Shown here in pieces: positions 35,016 through 43,652 of a stretch of 64,000 nt of DNA. The notes under the pieces were generated by a model. That model saw nothing but the letters and a program-made list of their open reading frames with translations. It made no database searches and was not told the origin of the DNA. Source of the stretch: Hyphomicrobiales bacterium (lineage in GTDB: Bacteria > Pseudomonadota > Alphaproteobacteria > Rhizobiales > Aestuariivirgaceae); assembly GCA_016185245.1 (NCBI GenBank), contig JACPNZ010000003.1:90257-154256 (forward strand), given 5' to 3'. Each line of letters starts with the position of its first letter. The first letter of the stretch is position 1. The position numbers were made by a program, and so were the translations under genes.

Positions 35016-35642
35016 ATGTCACAGGCCAAGCCCGCCCAAGCCCGCAAGACCCGCATCCAGGCCCAGAACGAGGGGCTCATTCTCGATGCCGCCCTCGAGG
35101 TGTTTTCGGCCTATGGCTACCGCGGCTCGACGGTTGACCAGATCGCCGCCAAGTGCGGGCTGTCGAAGCCCAACCTGCTCTATTATTTCCGCCGCAAGGA
35201 AGACATCTACACCGCCGTGCTGGAGCGCACTTTGACAGGCTGGCTCGAGCCCCTGCGGGCGCTCGATCCCGATGGCGATCCGGTGGCCGAGCTCACCGGC
35301 TACATCACCGCCAAGATGGAGCTGTCGCGCGACAATCCGGAAGCCTCGCGGCTCTTCGCCAATGAAATCCTGCATGGCGCCCCGATGATCGGCAAGTTCC
35401 TCAAAGGTCCGCTGAAGGACCTGGTCGATGCCAAGGCGGCGATCGTCCGCGCCTGGATCGCCCAAGGCCGTCTTGCATCCGTCGACCCCTACCACCTGAT
35501 CTTCGCCATCTGGGCGACGACCCAGCACTACGCCGACTTCGAAGTCCAGGTCCGCGCCATCCTCGGCGACAAGTCGGACCCGACGGTGGTGGGGGTGAAG
35601 ACGCTCATCACCCTCATCATGGACGGTCTTCGACCGAGGTAA
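35016..35642 (+). CDS. rutR: TetR-family pyrimidine regulator
   Basis: RutR represses pyrimidine-use genes and senses uracil. The N-terminal helix-turn-helix (LDAALEVFSAYGYRGSTVDQ, then CGLSKPNLLYYF) and the C-terminal part (SRLFANEILHGAP, HLIFAIWATTQHYADF, ending GLRPR) agree closely with RutR proteins. ATG codons at 34998 and 35004 are in frame too. They would put the ribosome site inside the operator, so 35016 is favoured (208 residues). It is divergent from the importer and hydantoinase operon it probably controls. Confidence 0.92.
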   Translation: MSQAKPAQARKTRIQAQNEGLILDAALEVFSAYGYRGSTVDQIAAKCGLSKPNLLYYFRRKEDIYTAVLERTLTGWLEPLRALDPDGDPVAELTGYITAKMELSRDNPEASRLFANEILHGAPMIGKFLKGPLKDLVDAKAAIVRAWIAQGRLASVDPYHLIFAIWATTQHYADFEVQVRAILGDKSDPTVVGVKTLITLIMDGLRPR

Positions 35643-35658
35643 TGTGGCGCTGCACCCT

Positions 35659-36993
35659 CTACAGCACATGGGCCGCAGCGAAGCGGGCGTCGGACTGGTC
35701 GAGGCGCTTTCTGATCTGGGTGACGATGAGGCTGAGGTCGGGAACGCAGTTCTCATAGGTGAGATACTGCCCGGCTTTCACCGCCTTGGTGACTTTCGCT
35801 CCTTCGGCAAGTCCCAGCGGCACCGCGTGGGCATGGCGGGCCTGGGCCGCCGTCATGGCGAAGGCCCGGTACTGGGTCTCGCCGATCCGGCCCAAGACCT
35901 CGCCCGCCGCCAGGTCGCGCTTGGCGACGGTGACCGCCTCGGCCACCGGATGTTCGAGCGGCACCATGTCGGCCCGCTGGTGCAGCACCGCCCGGGCCGC
36001 CGACAGGGGCACTTCCAGACTGGTCAGATGATAGGGCCGGAACAGGGTGAAGAACGGGCCCTTGCCGACCTTGAGGTCCACCATCCGCTCGGCGAGGCGC
36101 GGATGATCGCTGGCGACGATGCAAAACACCCCCGGCGCCACGCCCTTGCCGACCGAATAATCGACGCATCCCGTCTTTGAAAGCACGCCGCCCTGGGATT
36201 TGGGCACCAGCACCGAGGCGAGTTCCTCGCGCGTCGCGGCGGGCCCATGCATGCCGGGAATGTCGGGAACCAGCCCGGTGCAATTGGCGATCGCCACCAT
36301 CTCGATCATGGTCTTGGAACCGTCGACGAACTCGACCAGCATGCGGGCGTTCATGTTGCGCTGGCGGGCTTCGTCCTCGTAGTCGGCGGGCACCGCATCG
36401 AACTTCAACGGATTGTTCTTGCCCTTGCCGGCGCAGACGATGTCGAGGCCGATCGACTGGGCAAAGCCGATGAGTTCCAGCGCCGCCGCCGGCTCGTCAC
36501 CCGCCGCACCGGTATAAACGACCCCGGCCTTGCGGGCTTGCTCATGCAGATAGCGGCCGATGGTGATATCAGCCTCGATGTTGAGCATAACGACCGGCTT
36601 GCCGTGGGCGATGGCCTCGAGGGCGAACGCGGTGCCGACATTGGGATTGCCGGTGGCATCGATCACCACGTCGATGCGGCCCGCCGCGGCAAGCGCTGTA
36701 AGATCGGGGGTCACGGCGAGGCAGTCTTGCTCGATTGCCGCATCGATGGCCGAGGCGTTGCCCGCCTCGACGATCCGCGCCCGCTCGTGGCCGGCCAGCA
36801 GGGCTGCATCGATGGCGCGGGGAATATCCGTTTCGGCCACGGCACCCAGTCGCAGGCCCGGCATGCGGGAAAGCTGGACCACCAGGTCGGTGCCCATCTG
36901 GCCGGCACCCGCCAGCCCCACGGTCACCGGCCGGCCGGCTTCGGCGCGGACGGCGAGTTCGGCAACCAGCGGCGAGACATTGGCGATCTTCAT
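35659..36993 (-). CDS. NAD(P)-dependent oxidoreductase with C-terminal SAF domain
   Basis: The 444-residue protein has an N-terminal Rossmann domain (VGLAGAGQMGTDLVVQL, then VVIDATGNPNVG) resembling homoserine dehydrogenase. A middle catalytic region contains CAGKGKNNPLKFDA. A C-terminal SAF domain (about 350-430: AVTVAKRDLAAGEVLGRIGE, VPLGLAEGAKVT) is shared with sialate synthases and altronate dehydratases. The reaction is not known to me. Its start overlaps the class II aldolase stop (ATGA), and a divergent FGGY kinase is next, so it probably acts in one catabolic route on a sugar or sugar acid. Confidence 0.82.
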   Translation of the reverse strand: MKIANVSPLVAELAVRAEAGRPVTVGLAGAGQMGTDLVVQLSRMPGLRLGAVAETDIPRAIDAALLAGHERARIVEAGNASAIDAAIEQDCLAVTPDLTALAAAGRIDVVIDATGNPNVGTAFALEAIAHGKPVVMLNIEADITIGRYLHEQARKAGVVYTGAAGDEPAAALELIGFAQSIGLDIVCAGKGKNNPLKFDAVPADYEDEARQRNMNARMLVEFVDGSKTMIEMVAIANCTGLVPDIPGMHGPAATREELASVLVPKSQGGVLSKTGCVDYSVGKGVAPGVFCIVASDHPRLAERMVDLKVGKGPFFTLFRPYHLTSLEVPLSAARAVLHQRADMVPLEHPVAEAVTVAKRDLAAGEVLGRIGETQYRAFAMTAAQARHAHAVPLGLAEGAKVTKAVKAGQYLTYENCVPDLSLIVTQIRKRLDQSDARFAAAHVL

Positions 36994-37721
36994 GTGCCCT
37001 TCGACTTTCTCTTCGCCGGAACATCGCGGCGGACGGGAGCAAAGACCGCATGGGCGTCACCTCCGCCAAGCTCGCCCGGCTGCTTGCCATAGGTCTTGAA
37101 GCGCGCCAGCACGGTGGTCATCTGCTTGTCGTTCAAAAGGACCGGCTGGCCGACCTGGAGCGCCGCCCAATACTGGTGGGCAATGGTCTCGACCTCGCCG
37201 GCGAGCCACAGGGCCTTGTCGAGGCTTGGCCCGAAGGCGATCTGGCCATGATTGGCGAGCAGGCAGGCGGTGCGGCCATCGAGTGCCTTGAGCATGGTGT
37301 CGGATAATTCCTGGGTGCCGAACTCGGCATAGCCGGAGCAGCGGATCGAGGTGCCGCCGCCCACCCCGATCATGTAGTGGAAGGCCGGAATGTCGATGCG
37401 CAGGCAGGCGAGTGCCGTGGCATAAATCGAATGGGTGTGCACCACCGCGCCGGCGTCCTGGCGCTGGCGGTAGATATCCATGTGCATGCGCCATTCGGTC
37501 GACGGCAGATAGTTGCCGCGATAGCCGCCGTCGAGATCCATCTCGACGATGTGTTCGGGCTTCATCTTGTCGTAGGCGATACCCGAGGCGGTGATCAGGA
37601 ATCCCTCATCGGTCCGTACACTGACGTTTCCGGAGGTGCCCTGGTTGATGCCCTCGGCGTTCATCTTCAGGCAGGTTTCGATCGCCTTCCTGCGGAGGTC
37701 GAGATATCTCAGTTTCGGCAT
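36990..37721 (-). CDS. class II aldolase/epimerase (FucA/AraD family)
   Basis: This zinc enzyme (243 residues) cleaves or epimerises phosphorylated ketoses. Seen motifs are GINQGTSGNVSVRT and TASGIAYD for phosphate binding, the metal pair in VVHTHSIYATAL, and the third ligand in LLANHGQIAFG. The frame begins earlier (37847), but the conserved start is MPKLRYLDLR at 37721. The next gene overlaps by four bases. Together with the divergent kinase it forms a phosphorylation-then-cleavage module; the sugar is not determined. Confidence 0.88.
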   Translation of the reverse strand: MPKLRYLDLRRKAIETCLKMNAEGINQGTSGNVSVRTDEGFLITASGIAYDKMKPEHIVEMDLDGGYRGNYLPSTEWRMHMDIYRQRQDAGAVVHTHSIYATALACLRIDIPAFHYMIGVGGGTSIRCSGYAEFGTQELSDTMLKALDGRTACLLANHGQIAFGPSLDKALWLAGEVETIAHQYWAALQVGQPVLLNDKQMTTVLARFKTYGKQPGELGGGDAHAVFAPVRRDVPAKRKSKGT

Positions 37722-37834
37722 ACGGTACTCCAGTCCGGCGGCGGGCATATCAGATGGCGGCGGGCCTCGTCCACAGCGGCGATTGACGGCCCCCGGACGA
37801 TTGCGCAAAGTCCGCTCCCCTAAGGAAGCCGTCC

Positions 37835-39253
37835 ATGACTCCGCCACGCGGTATCGCCGTTGTCGATGTCGGCGCCACCAACACCAAGATCGTGCTGTTT
37901 TCGGCCGAAGGCAGCCCCGTAGCCGAGCGCAAGCGGGCGAGCCGCCATGTCGAGGGCCCGCCCTATCGCCATATCGATCCCCAACCCATGGTCGAGCTGG
38001 TGGCCGAAGCCCTGCCGGAACTCGATAAGCTTGTGCCCATCGACGTCATCGTCCCCTGCGCCCATGGCGCGGCTCTTGCCTGCCTCGCCGCCGATGGCTC
38101 GCTGGCGCTGCCGGTCGTGGATTATACCGACGAGCCCCCGGCCGGGATCGTTGCCGACTATCGCAAGATCATGCCGCCCTTCGCCGAGACCTATTGCCCG
38201 CTCTTGCCCATGGCGCTCACCCACGGGTTGCAGCTCTATTGGCAGGAGCAGGCTTTCCCGGAAGCTTTCGCCGGCATCGCCACGGTGATCCCATGGATCC
38301 AGTATGTGGGCTTCCGACTCTGCGGCCGGGCGGTCACCGAGATCACCAGCATGTCGTGCCAGACCCACCTCGTCGATGTGGCACATGGCGGCCCCTCGTC
38401 ACTGGTGAAGCGCCGGGGCTGGACGAAGCTTTTCCCACCCTTGGCCCGGGCCTGGGACACCATCGGCAGCTTGAAATCGGAGTTTCGCGGGGTGAGCTTC
38501 CGCGGCGAGGCCCGCGTGCTTGCCGGCATCCACGACAGCTCGGCCAATTACCTGCGCTACCTGGCGGCGGGCCGCGACCACTTCACGCTCCTTTCGACTG
38601 GCACCTGGGTCATCAGCTTCGACACCGATACGCCGGTTGACGCACTGCGCGAGGATTACGACACCTCCACCAACACCAATATCTTCGGCAAAACCGTCGC
38701 CACCTCGCGCTTCTTCGGTGGCAAGGAATTCGAAATCCTCGCCGGGGAGGCCGCCGCTGCCGAGCCCACCCTTGCCGCCGCCGCCGACCTCGCCGTGCGT
38801 GGCGTGCTGGCGCTTCCTTCCTTCACCGGCTCGCCCGGACCCATGCCGGGTACCGGAAACCGCGGCCGCATCCTGGGCGAACTGCCGGCGGGCGATACGC
38901 CTCGCGTCTCGCTCGCCTCGCTCTATTGCGCGCTCATGGTGGCGGAACAGCTCGATCTCCTGGGCTCGCGCCATGAAGTGATCGCCGACGGGCCCTTCGC
39001 CCGCAATCCGGTGTTCCTCGCCCTTCTGGCCCAGCTCCGCCCCGGTCAAAAGGTGCTAGCCTCGGATCTGCGCGATGGCACCACAGCGGGGGCCGCCTGC
39101 CTCGCCCTCATGCAAAACGATCGCCTGCCGCATATCGGCCTGAGCCTCAACCAGGTCGCCCCCGCTAGTATTCCGGGGCTCGCCGGCTACCAGTCCCGGT
39201 GGCGGCAAAAGGCCTGGGAGAACAGCCGCTACAACCCGGCAATCTTCGCCTGA
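37835..39253 (+). CDS. FGGY-family carbohydrate kinase
   Basis: Sugar kinase of 472 residues. The N-terminal ATP/sugar fold starts IAVVDVGATNTKIVLFS and the second domain contains TLLSTGTWVISF with the phosphate-binding glycine and threonine. It is nearest to the rhamnulokinase/fuculokinase side of the family by general pattern, but the substrate cannot be fixed. It is divergent from the aldolase-dehydrogenase pair (113 bases between the starts). I infer that it phosphorylates the ketose that the aldolase then uses. Confidence 0.87.
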   Translation: MTPPRGIAVVDVGATNTKIVLFSAEGSPVAERKRASRHVEGPPYRHIDPQPMVELVAEALPELDKLVPIDVIVPCAHGAALACLAADGSLALPVVDYTDEPPAGIVADYRKIMPPFAETYCPLLPMALTHGLQLYWQEQAFPEAFAGIATVIPWIQYVGFRLCGRAVTEITSMSCQTHLVDVAHGGPSSLVKRRGWTKLFPPLARAWDTIGSLKSEFRGVSFRGEARVLAGIHDSSANYLRYLAAGRDHFTLLSTGTWVISFDTDTPVDALREDYDTSTNTNIFGKTVATSRFFGGKEFEILAGEAAAAEPTLAAAADLAVRGVLALPSFTGSPGPMPGTGNRGRILGELPAGDTPRVSLASLYCALMVAEQLDLLGSRHEVIADGPFARNPVFLALLAQLRPGQKVLASDLRDGTTAGAACLALMQNDRLPHIGLSLNQVAPASIPGLAGYQSRWRQKAWENSRYNPAIFA

Positions 39254-39322
39254 CCCTTCCCTTAAGGCTTTCTCAAGCCTCGGGGCGCACAGTCGGACCC
39301 GACACGCCTCGTGAGGTGAGTG

Positions 39323-39748
39323 ATGCGTACCGACCTCGACTTCGATGGCGGTGCTGAGGCGCCGGCCTTCACCCTGTCCTGCCCGGGCTACCGCCCCGGC
39401 CGGGCCCGTCCCGGTGCGGCCCCACCCCCCGGACGCCTTTCCTTTATGATCGGCAACGATGTGGTGGCCGAGATCGGCCATGGCGACCTGATGTCGAGCT
39501 GGCAGGCGGCCAGTGCCCTTTCCGCCTCCGAGGCCTTCGCCATGAGCGAGACTGCGGGCAAGCGCCTGGCCGAGATCGTCGGGACCGGGCTCAACGCCGC
39601 CGACCTGACCGAGGCGGTGACCGATGCCGCGGTGGTGTTCCTGCTCGCCATGTGCCGCTTCGGCATCAAGGACCCCAAGCGGATTCCCGCCTGCACCGTC
39701 ATGTGGAATGGACAAGAAGAGCGCGGCCATGTTGTTCTGGGGGCATGA
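39323..39748 (+). CDS. hypothetical protein
   Basis: This 141-residue protein is not recognised. It begins MRTDLDFDG and has a Pro/Arg/Gly-rich segment (residues about 17-38). A probable folded part follows, FMIGNDVVAEIGHGDLMSSW, then a helix-rich end with one cysteine in VFLLAMCRFGIKD. No signal peptide or membrane helix. GAGGTGA precedes the ATG. Its stop overlaps the VOC gene start by ATGA, so the two are co-translated, and codon use looks like the neighbours. No function is assigned. Confidence 0.6.
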   Translation: MRTDLDFDGGAEAPAFTLSCPGYRPGRARPGAAPPPGRLSFMIGNDVVAEIGHGDLMSSWQAASALSASEAFAMSETAGKRLAEIVGTGLNAADLTEAVTDAAVVFLLAMCRFGIKDPKRIPACTVMWNGQEERGHVVLGA

Positions 39749-40188
39749 AGCAGCGCCCGCCTGACCAGACCCCGCCCGTCTCCCCTCCCGACTATGGCCG
39801 CAGCCTGCGCGGCCTCGGCTTCAACCTCCTGGTCCGCGATGTGCCGCGCGCGGTCAAATTCGCCACCGATGTCCTCGGCGCCACCAGCTTCTACGACGAT
39901 GTCGACTTCGCCGCCATGAAGCTCGTGGGCGGCGACTTCATGTTCCATGCCGACCACACCTACAAGGATCATCCCCTGTCGGGCGTCGTTGCCGGCCTCG
40001 AAGCCCGTGGCGCCGGAGTGGAACTCAGGCTCTACGGCTGCGACCCGGACGTCGCCGAAGCCAACGCCCGGGCGCTGGGCTACACGGTCCTCGCCGGCTC
40101 CATGGACAAACCCCACGGCCTAAGAGAATGCATGATCCTCGACGATGAAGGCTACGCCTGGGTGCCGGGGGTGGCGGTCAAGGGCTAG
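39745..40188 (+). CDS. VOC (glyoxalase/bleomycin resistance) family protein
   Basis: This vicinal-oxygen-chelate protein of 147 residues has two beta-alpha-beta-beta-beta modules: LGFNLLVRDVPRAVKFATDV in the first and VELRLYGCDPDVAEANARAL in the second, with H in MFHADHTYKDH as a possible metal ligand. The substrate cannot be judged. ATG 39745 overlaps the preceding stop by ATGA. An upstream in-frame start inside the previous gene is rejected. A conserved pair with the hypothetical protein is likely. Confidence 0.82.
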   Translation: MKQRPPDQTPPVSPPDYGRSLRGLGFNLLVRDVPRAVKFATDVLGATSFYDDVDFAAMKLVGGDFMFHADHTYKDHPLSGVVAGLEARGAGVELRLYGCDPDVAEANARALGYTVLAGSMDKPHGLRECMILDDEGYAWVPGVAVKG

Positions 40189-40329
40189 CACCGCTTCCCC
40201 CTGCGGCGGGATCGCGTAGCACAGTCAATGCAGTGCACATTGGGGCGAAGTGCCACTAGACACCGCCTTAAACTCTCAAGATGATGTGCAGGTGGCGAAC
40301 AGTTCTGCAATTTCCAGTTGGGGTAAGAC

Positions 40330-42738
40330 GTGAGCGCGAACCGCAATCGAGAAGAGGCCGTCAATACCCAACTGGCAATCCTGATTTCACGCTTCGGCGT
40401 CAGCGCCGATGCCGAAACGATCCACGTCCACGGGAAACATCGGCCGGACGTCCTCTTTGAGCTTCGAGGACTACGGGTCGTAATCGAAGGAAAGTTCGCA
40501 GACAGCGCAAATAGCGACGACAATGTTCTCTCCGACGCCAGGAAGCGCGTCAAGGCCGGCATTGCGCATATTGCCGTCGCCGCCGTCTATCCGGATCGCT
40601 TGCGAACGACGCCAACCACGAAACTCCTGGATGTGCTCGCCGTAACGCAGCTCCGGTACCGGATCATCGCCGAGACCATCGAATCGGACGAGTGGCATGA
40701 AGGTGACCCGGCTTCCATCATGGAAGCGCTCAGGCGCGCACAGGAGACGCTCGTCCAGGATGACGTCGTAGAGAAAACAGCAAAGTCCCTCTCAATCCAT
40801 CTCGACAGCATCTCCAAACTCTGGCTTGGGCAGCCAGGTGCCTGCGACCGGCTTTCGTCTCACCTGCAAATGCCGATCCCCAGGAGCGAGGAGAAAGATG
40901 CAGCGAGGGAACGCCGCGAAACCGCTGCCAGGGTATCGGCCCTTGTGCTGGCAAACGCCTTCATCTTTCAAGAGCAGTTGTCGAGGACCGACGAAAAGGT
41001 CGAAACGCTTCGGAAGCTGCGAAAGAGCGAGGATTTGATTGGCGCGACTTCCGAGCATTGGGAATGGATATCCGAGAACATCAACTACAAGCCCATATTT
41101 CTATTGGGCGGGCGCATTCTCGATGAGCTGCCATCGAGCATCGACACGACCGAAAATGTGAAGTCGCTTCTCGATGAAGCCCACAACATCTGCGCGCAGC
41201 AGGCTGCCTTGCGTCACGATCTTATGGGCCGAATTTACCACTGGCTCTTGCACCACGCTAAGTACCTCGGAACCTACTATACGTCTGTACCTGCGGCGAC
41301 GCTGCTGCTCAAACTGGCGTTCGATCTCGACTGGAACGTCGATTTCGGGAACATGAGGCAACTGGCCAACTTCAAAATCGCGGATTTGGCCTGCGGAACC
41401 GGCACGCTCCTCATGGCTGCGGCACAGGCGCTGACCGATAATTTTATAAAGGAGAGAGCAGACAGCGACCGCGACATAAAGGAGAAAGACCTCGCAAATC
41501 TGCACAGCACCCTCATGCAGAACACGCTGCATGGTTACGACATTCTACCCTCGGCGGTTCACTTGACGGCATCGACACTTGCACTGCTGGCTCCCGAAGT
41601 GGCGTTCCGACAAATGAATCTTTACGTCATGCCGATTGGCATGAACCGGAAAGAACCGAGACTCGGAAGCCTTGATTTTCTGGACAGTGCTATCGTCCGG
41701 ACTCAGTTCGCACTTGACGATTCGCAGCTGGACACCAAGCGGACAGGGGCCGGGACGACGACCTATGCCAACGCCACGGTTCCGAAACTGGACCTTTGCG
41801 TCATGAATCCGCCCTTTGTAAGCAGCCGCTACGGCAATCGGCTGTTCGGTTCGCTCCCCGAGGACCGGCCCGCGCTGCAGAAGGAACTGTCCGCGCGAGC
41901 GAAGAAGCTGGGGATCAGCGCCACGGCGGGGTTGGGTGCGCTCTTTGTGCCGCTCGCCGACAAGTGCGTCAGCGAGGGCGGCAGAATTGCGTTTGTCCTG
42001 CCAATAGCACTCGCTACAGGAGAAGCTTGGAGCCGAGTGCGCCAATACATCACGGAGCGGTATCAACTGGAAGTCGTGATCACCAGCCACGATCCCGAGC
42101 GTACGAATTTCTCGGAGAACACCGATCTGTCGGAAATTCTCTTCATCGCCAGGAAGAGGAAACCGAAGGAGAAGGCAGGCCTTACCGTCTACGTCGGACT
42201 TCGCCGTAATCCGGTGACCATTCACGAAGCTCTCGACATGGCATCGCGCATCTCCGGCGCGATTGCGCAGATAAAGGACAAACAAGGCACGGTCACAATA
42301 CGAAATCAATCCAAGACCCTATGCACTGTCACGAGTTTTCCGGCACCTAAGGGAGGCGAGAACTGGACAAGCGCCATATTCTCGCAGGACACGCTTGCCC
42401 AGATTCACTTCAGCCTTCAGCGGTTCTCGACCCTACGCCTGCCGGGCGATCCCAATCTCTATCAGCTGAAGTTGTGTCCTCTCGGCGAGCTTGGATCGCT
42501 TGGATACGACGTGCGGGACATTACCGACGCCTTCAAGGTCGAGCGCAGTACCGACAACTGGACGCCCTACGCCGGTTTCTGGGATCACGACGCCAAAAGC
42601 GTGACGCAGATCGCTCAGACACCCAATGCCTTCTTGACGGCGCGGACAAAGCCAATCGAGGGACGGAAGCTCAAAGATGCTGCGCAGTCTGGAAGAAGGC
42701 CGGAAAGGTGCTGCTTGTTTCGAGGCTTTGGCCAATAA
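40330..42738 (+). CDS. single-chain nuclease/N6-adenine DNA methyltransferase, C-terminus cut by a frameshift
   Basis: Restriction-modification type enzyme. Residues about 20-60 have the PD-(D/E)XK nuclease pattern (RPDVLFEL, then VVIEGKFA). A long helical linker is followed by a class I methyltransferase: SAM motif IADLACGTGTLLMA (about 350) and target-base motif VMNPPFVSS (about 495), as in N6-adenine methylases. The layout is that of Type IIG or related fused enzymes, with target recognition toward the C-terminus. The frame ends at 42738, but the conserved sequence continues in another frame to 43184, showing a one-base loss near 42680-42692. It has lower GC than its neighbours, consistent with transfer. 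Confidence 0.82.
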   Translation: MSANRNREEAVNTQLAILISRFGVSADAETIHVHGKHRPDVLFELRGLRVVIEGKFADSANSDDNVLSDARKRVKAGIAHIAVAAVYPDRLRTTPTTKLLDVLAVTQLRYRIIAETIESDEWHEGDPASIMEALRRAQETLVQDDVVEKTAKSLSIHLDSISKLWLGQPGACDRLSSHLQMPIPRSEEKDAARERRETAARVSALVLANAFIFQEQLSRTDEKVETLRKLRKSEDLIGATSEHWEWISENINYKPIFLLGGRILDELPSSIDTTENVKSLLDEAHNICAQQAALRHDLMGRIYHWLLHHAKYLGTYYTSVPAATLLLKLAFDLDWNVDFGNMRQLANFKIADLACGTGTLLMAAAQALTDNFIKERADSDRDIKEKDLANLHSTLMQNTLHGYDILPSAVHLTASTLALLAPEVAFRQMNLYVMPIGMNRKEPRLGSLDFLDSAIVRTQFALDDSQLDTKRTGAGTTTYANATVPKLDLCVMNPPFVSSRYGNRLFGSLPEDRPALQKELSARAKKLGISATAGLGALFVPLADKCVSEGGRIAFVLPIALATGEAWSRVRQYITERYQLEVVITSHDPERTNFSENTDLSEILFIARKRKPKEKAGLTVYVGLRRNPVTIHEALDMASRISGAIAQIKDKQGTVTIRNQSKTLCTVTSFPAPKGGENWTSAIFSQDTLAQIHFSLQRFSTLRLPGDPNLYQLKLCPLGELGSLGYDVRDITDAFKVERSTDNWTPYAGFWDHDAKSVTQIAQTPNAFLTARTKPIEGRKLKDAAQSGRRPERCCLFRGFGQ

Positions 42739-43184
42739 CACACAAGATACTTGCTGCCGGCCTTGACAACAAAGCTCTGGGCAACACTTGGTGGGCTTTT
42801 GATGATTCGAAATTGTCCTCTGACGGGAGGAAAGCGCTTTTGCTTTGGCTCAACTCGGCCCTCGGCCTGCTCTTCTATTTCGGCAGCCGGGCAGTTACTC
42901 GAAGCGCCTGGATGCAGATGAAGAAGCCCGCATGGGAAGTCATGCCCACACTCGATGTGCGGCAATTGCCCAAGAAGCGCTTGCACAAGCTGGCGAAACG
43001 CTTTGATGCCCTGTCCAATGAGGACCTCAAGCCGCTGGCGCAGCTTGATTCCGATCCCGTCCGAATCGAGATCGACGATGCCGTGAGCGAGGCGCTTGGA
43101 ATTCCGTCGCTGGCATCGATTCGGGAACTGCTGGTGCGCGAGCCGGGTTTGACGGGCGCGGTGCATGTACCCACGGAGCCTTAG
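42684..43184 (+). pseudogene. C-terminal remainder of the nuclease-methyltransferase gene after the frameshift
   Basis: This frame, one base behind the main gene, encodes VWKKAGKVLLVSRLWPITHK, NTWWAFDDS, LLLWLNSALGLLFYFGSR and DVRQLPKKRLHKLAKRFDAL, typical of the specificity-side end of such methyltransferases. The chain is useful only if joined to the upstream part. There is a GTG at 42708, but no convincing ribosome site is seen. Treat as the severed 3' part of the gene at 40330, or as evidence of a sequencing error. Confidence 0.72.
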
Positions 43185-43216
43185 ATGATACTTGGACCCG
43201 CGGCCGTTGCGGCTGT

Positions 43217-43561
43217 ATGATCGCACAAGGAATTGAGGAGGCCTGCCTGTCCGCACCGCGTCAGAAAGACTTGTTCGGCTCGCCGCAGTTCGAACTGTTC
43301 GGGGAGGACGAGCCCGCTCCTCCCAGAACCGTCTTCCGCATCGATCCAGAAGACGTTCGCGAGAAGTTGGCCGAGTACGTCGACGAGTTGAAATCCCTGG
43401 AAACCTGGCCGTGGAGAAAGGAGCTCGTCGACCGGCTCCACTCGATGACCTGGCCCTTCTTGTTCGACAAACTGCAGAACCCCGAGGAAGCGAAGGGATG
43501 GAAAACCCTGCTCGAGGCGGAGGCCGCAAGACTCGACGCGGCGACAAAGTGGTCAACGTGA
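43217..43561 (+). CDS. small protein linked to the nuclease-methyltransferase
   Basis: The 114-residue protein is not assigned to a known function. It has a DLFG-containing N-terminal tail (RQKDLFGSPQFELFGEDE) followed by a helical domain rich in Leu, Trp and Glu (LAEYVDELKSLETWPWRKEL, SMTWPFLFDKL, EAKGWKTLLEAEAARL). It begins 32 bases after the end of the methyltransferase remainder on the same strand and looks like part of the same acquired module. Its role as partner, inhibitor or recognition helper is unknown. Confidence 0.65.
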   Translation: MIAQGIEEACLSAPRQKDLFGSPQFELFGEDEPAPPRTVFRIDPEDVREKLAEYVDELKSLETWPWRKELVDRLHSMTWPFLFDKLQNPEEAKGWKTLLEAEAARLDAATKWST

Positions 43562-43652
43562 ACCGGGCGGTTCGGGCCTAGCGCCGTCGCCTCGCCCTTG
43601 CCTACACCAGCGCTGGCTTCTAACCTGACGGCCTATCAGGAAAGGCGCTCCC

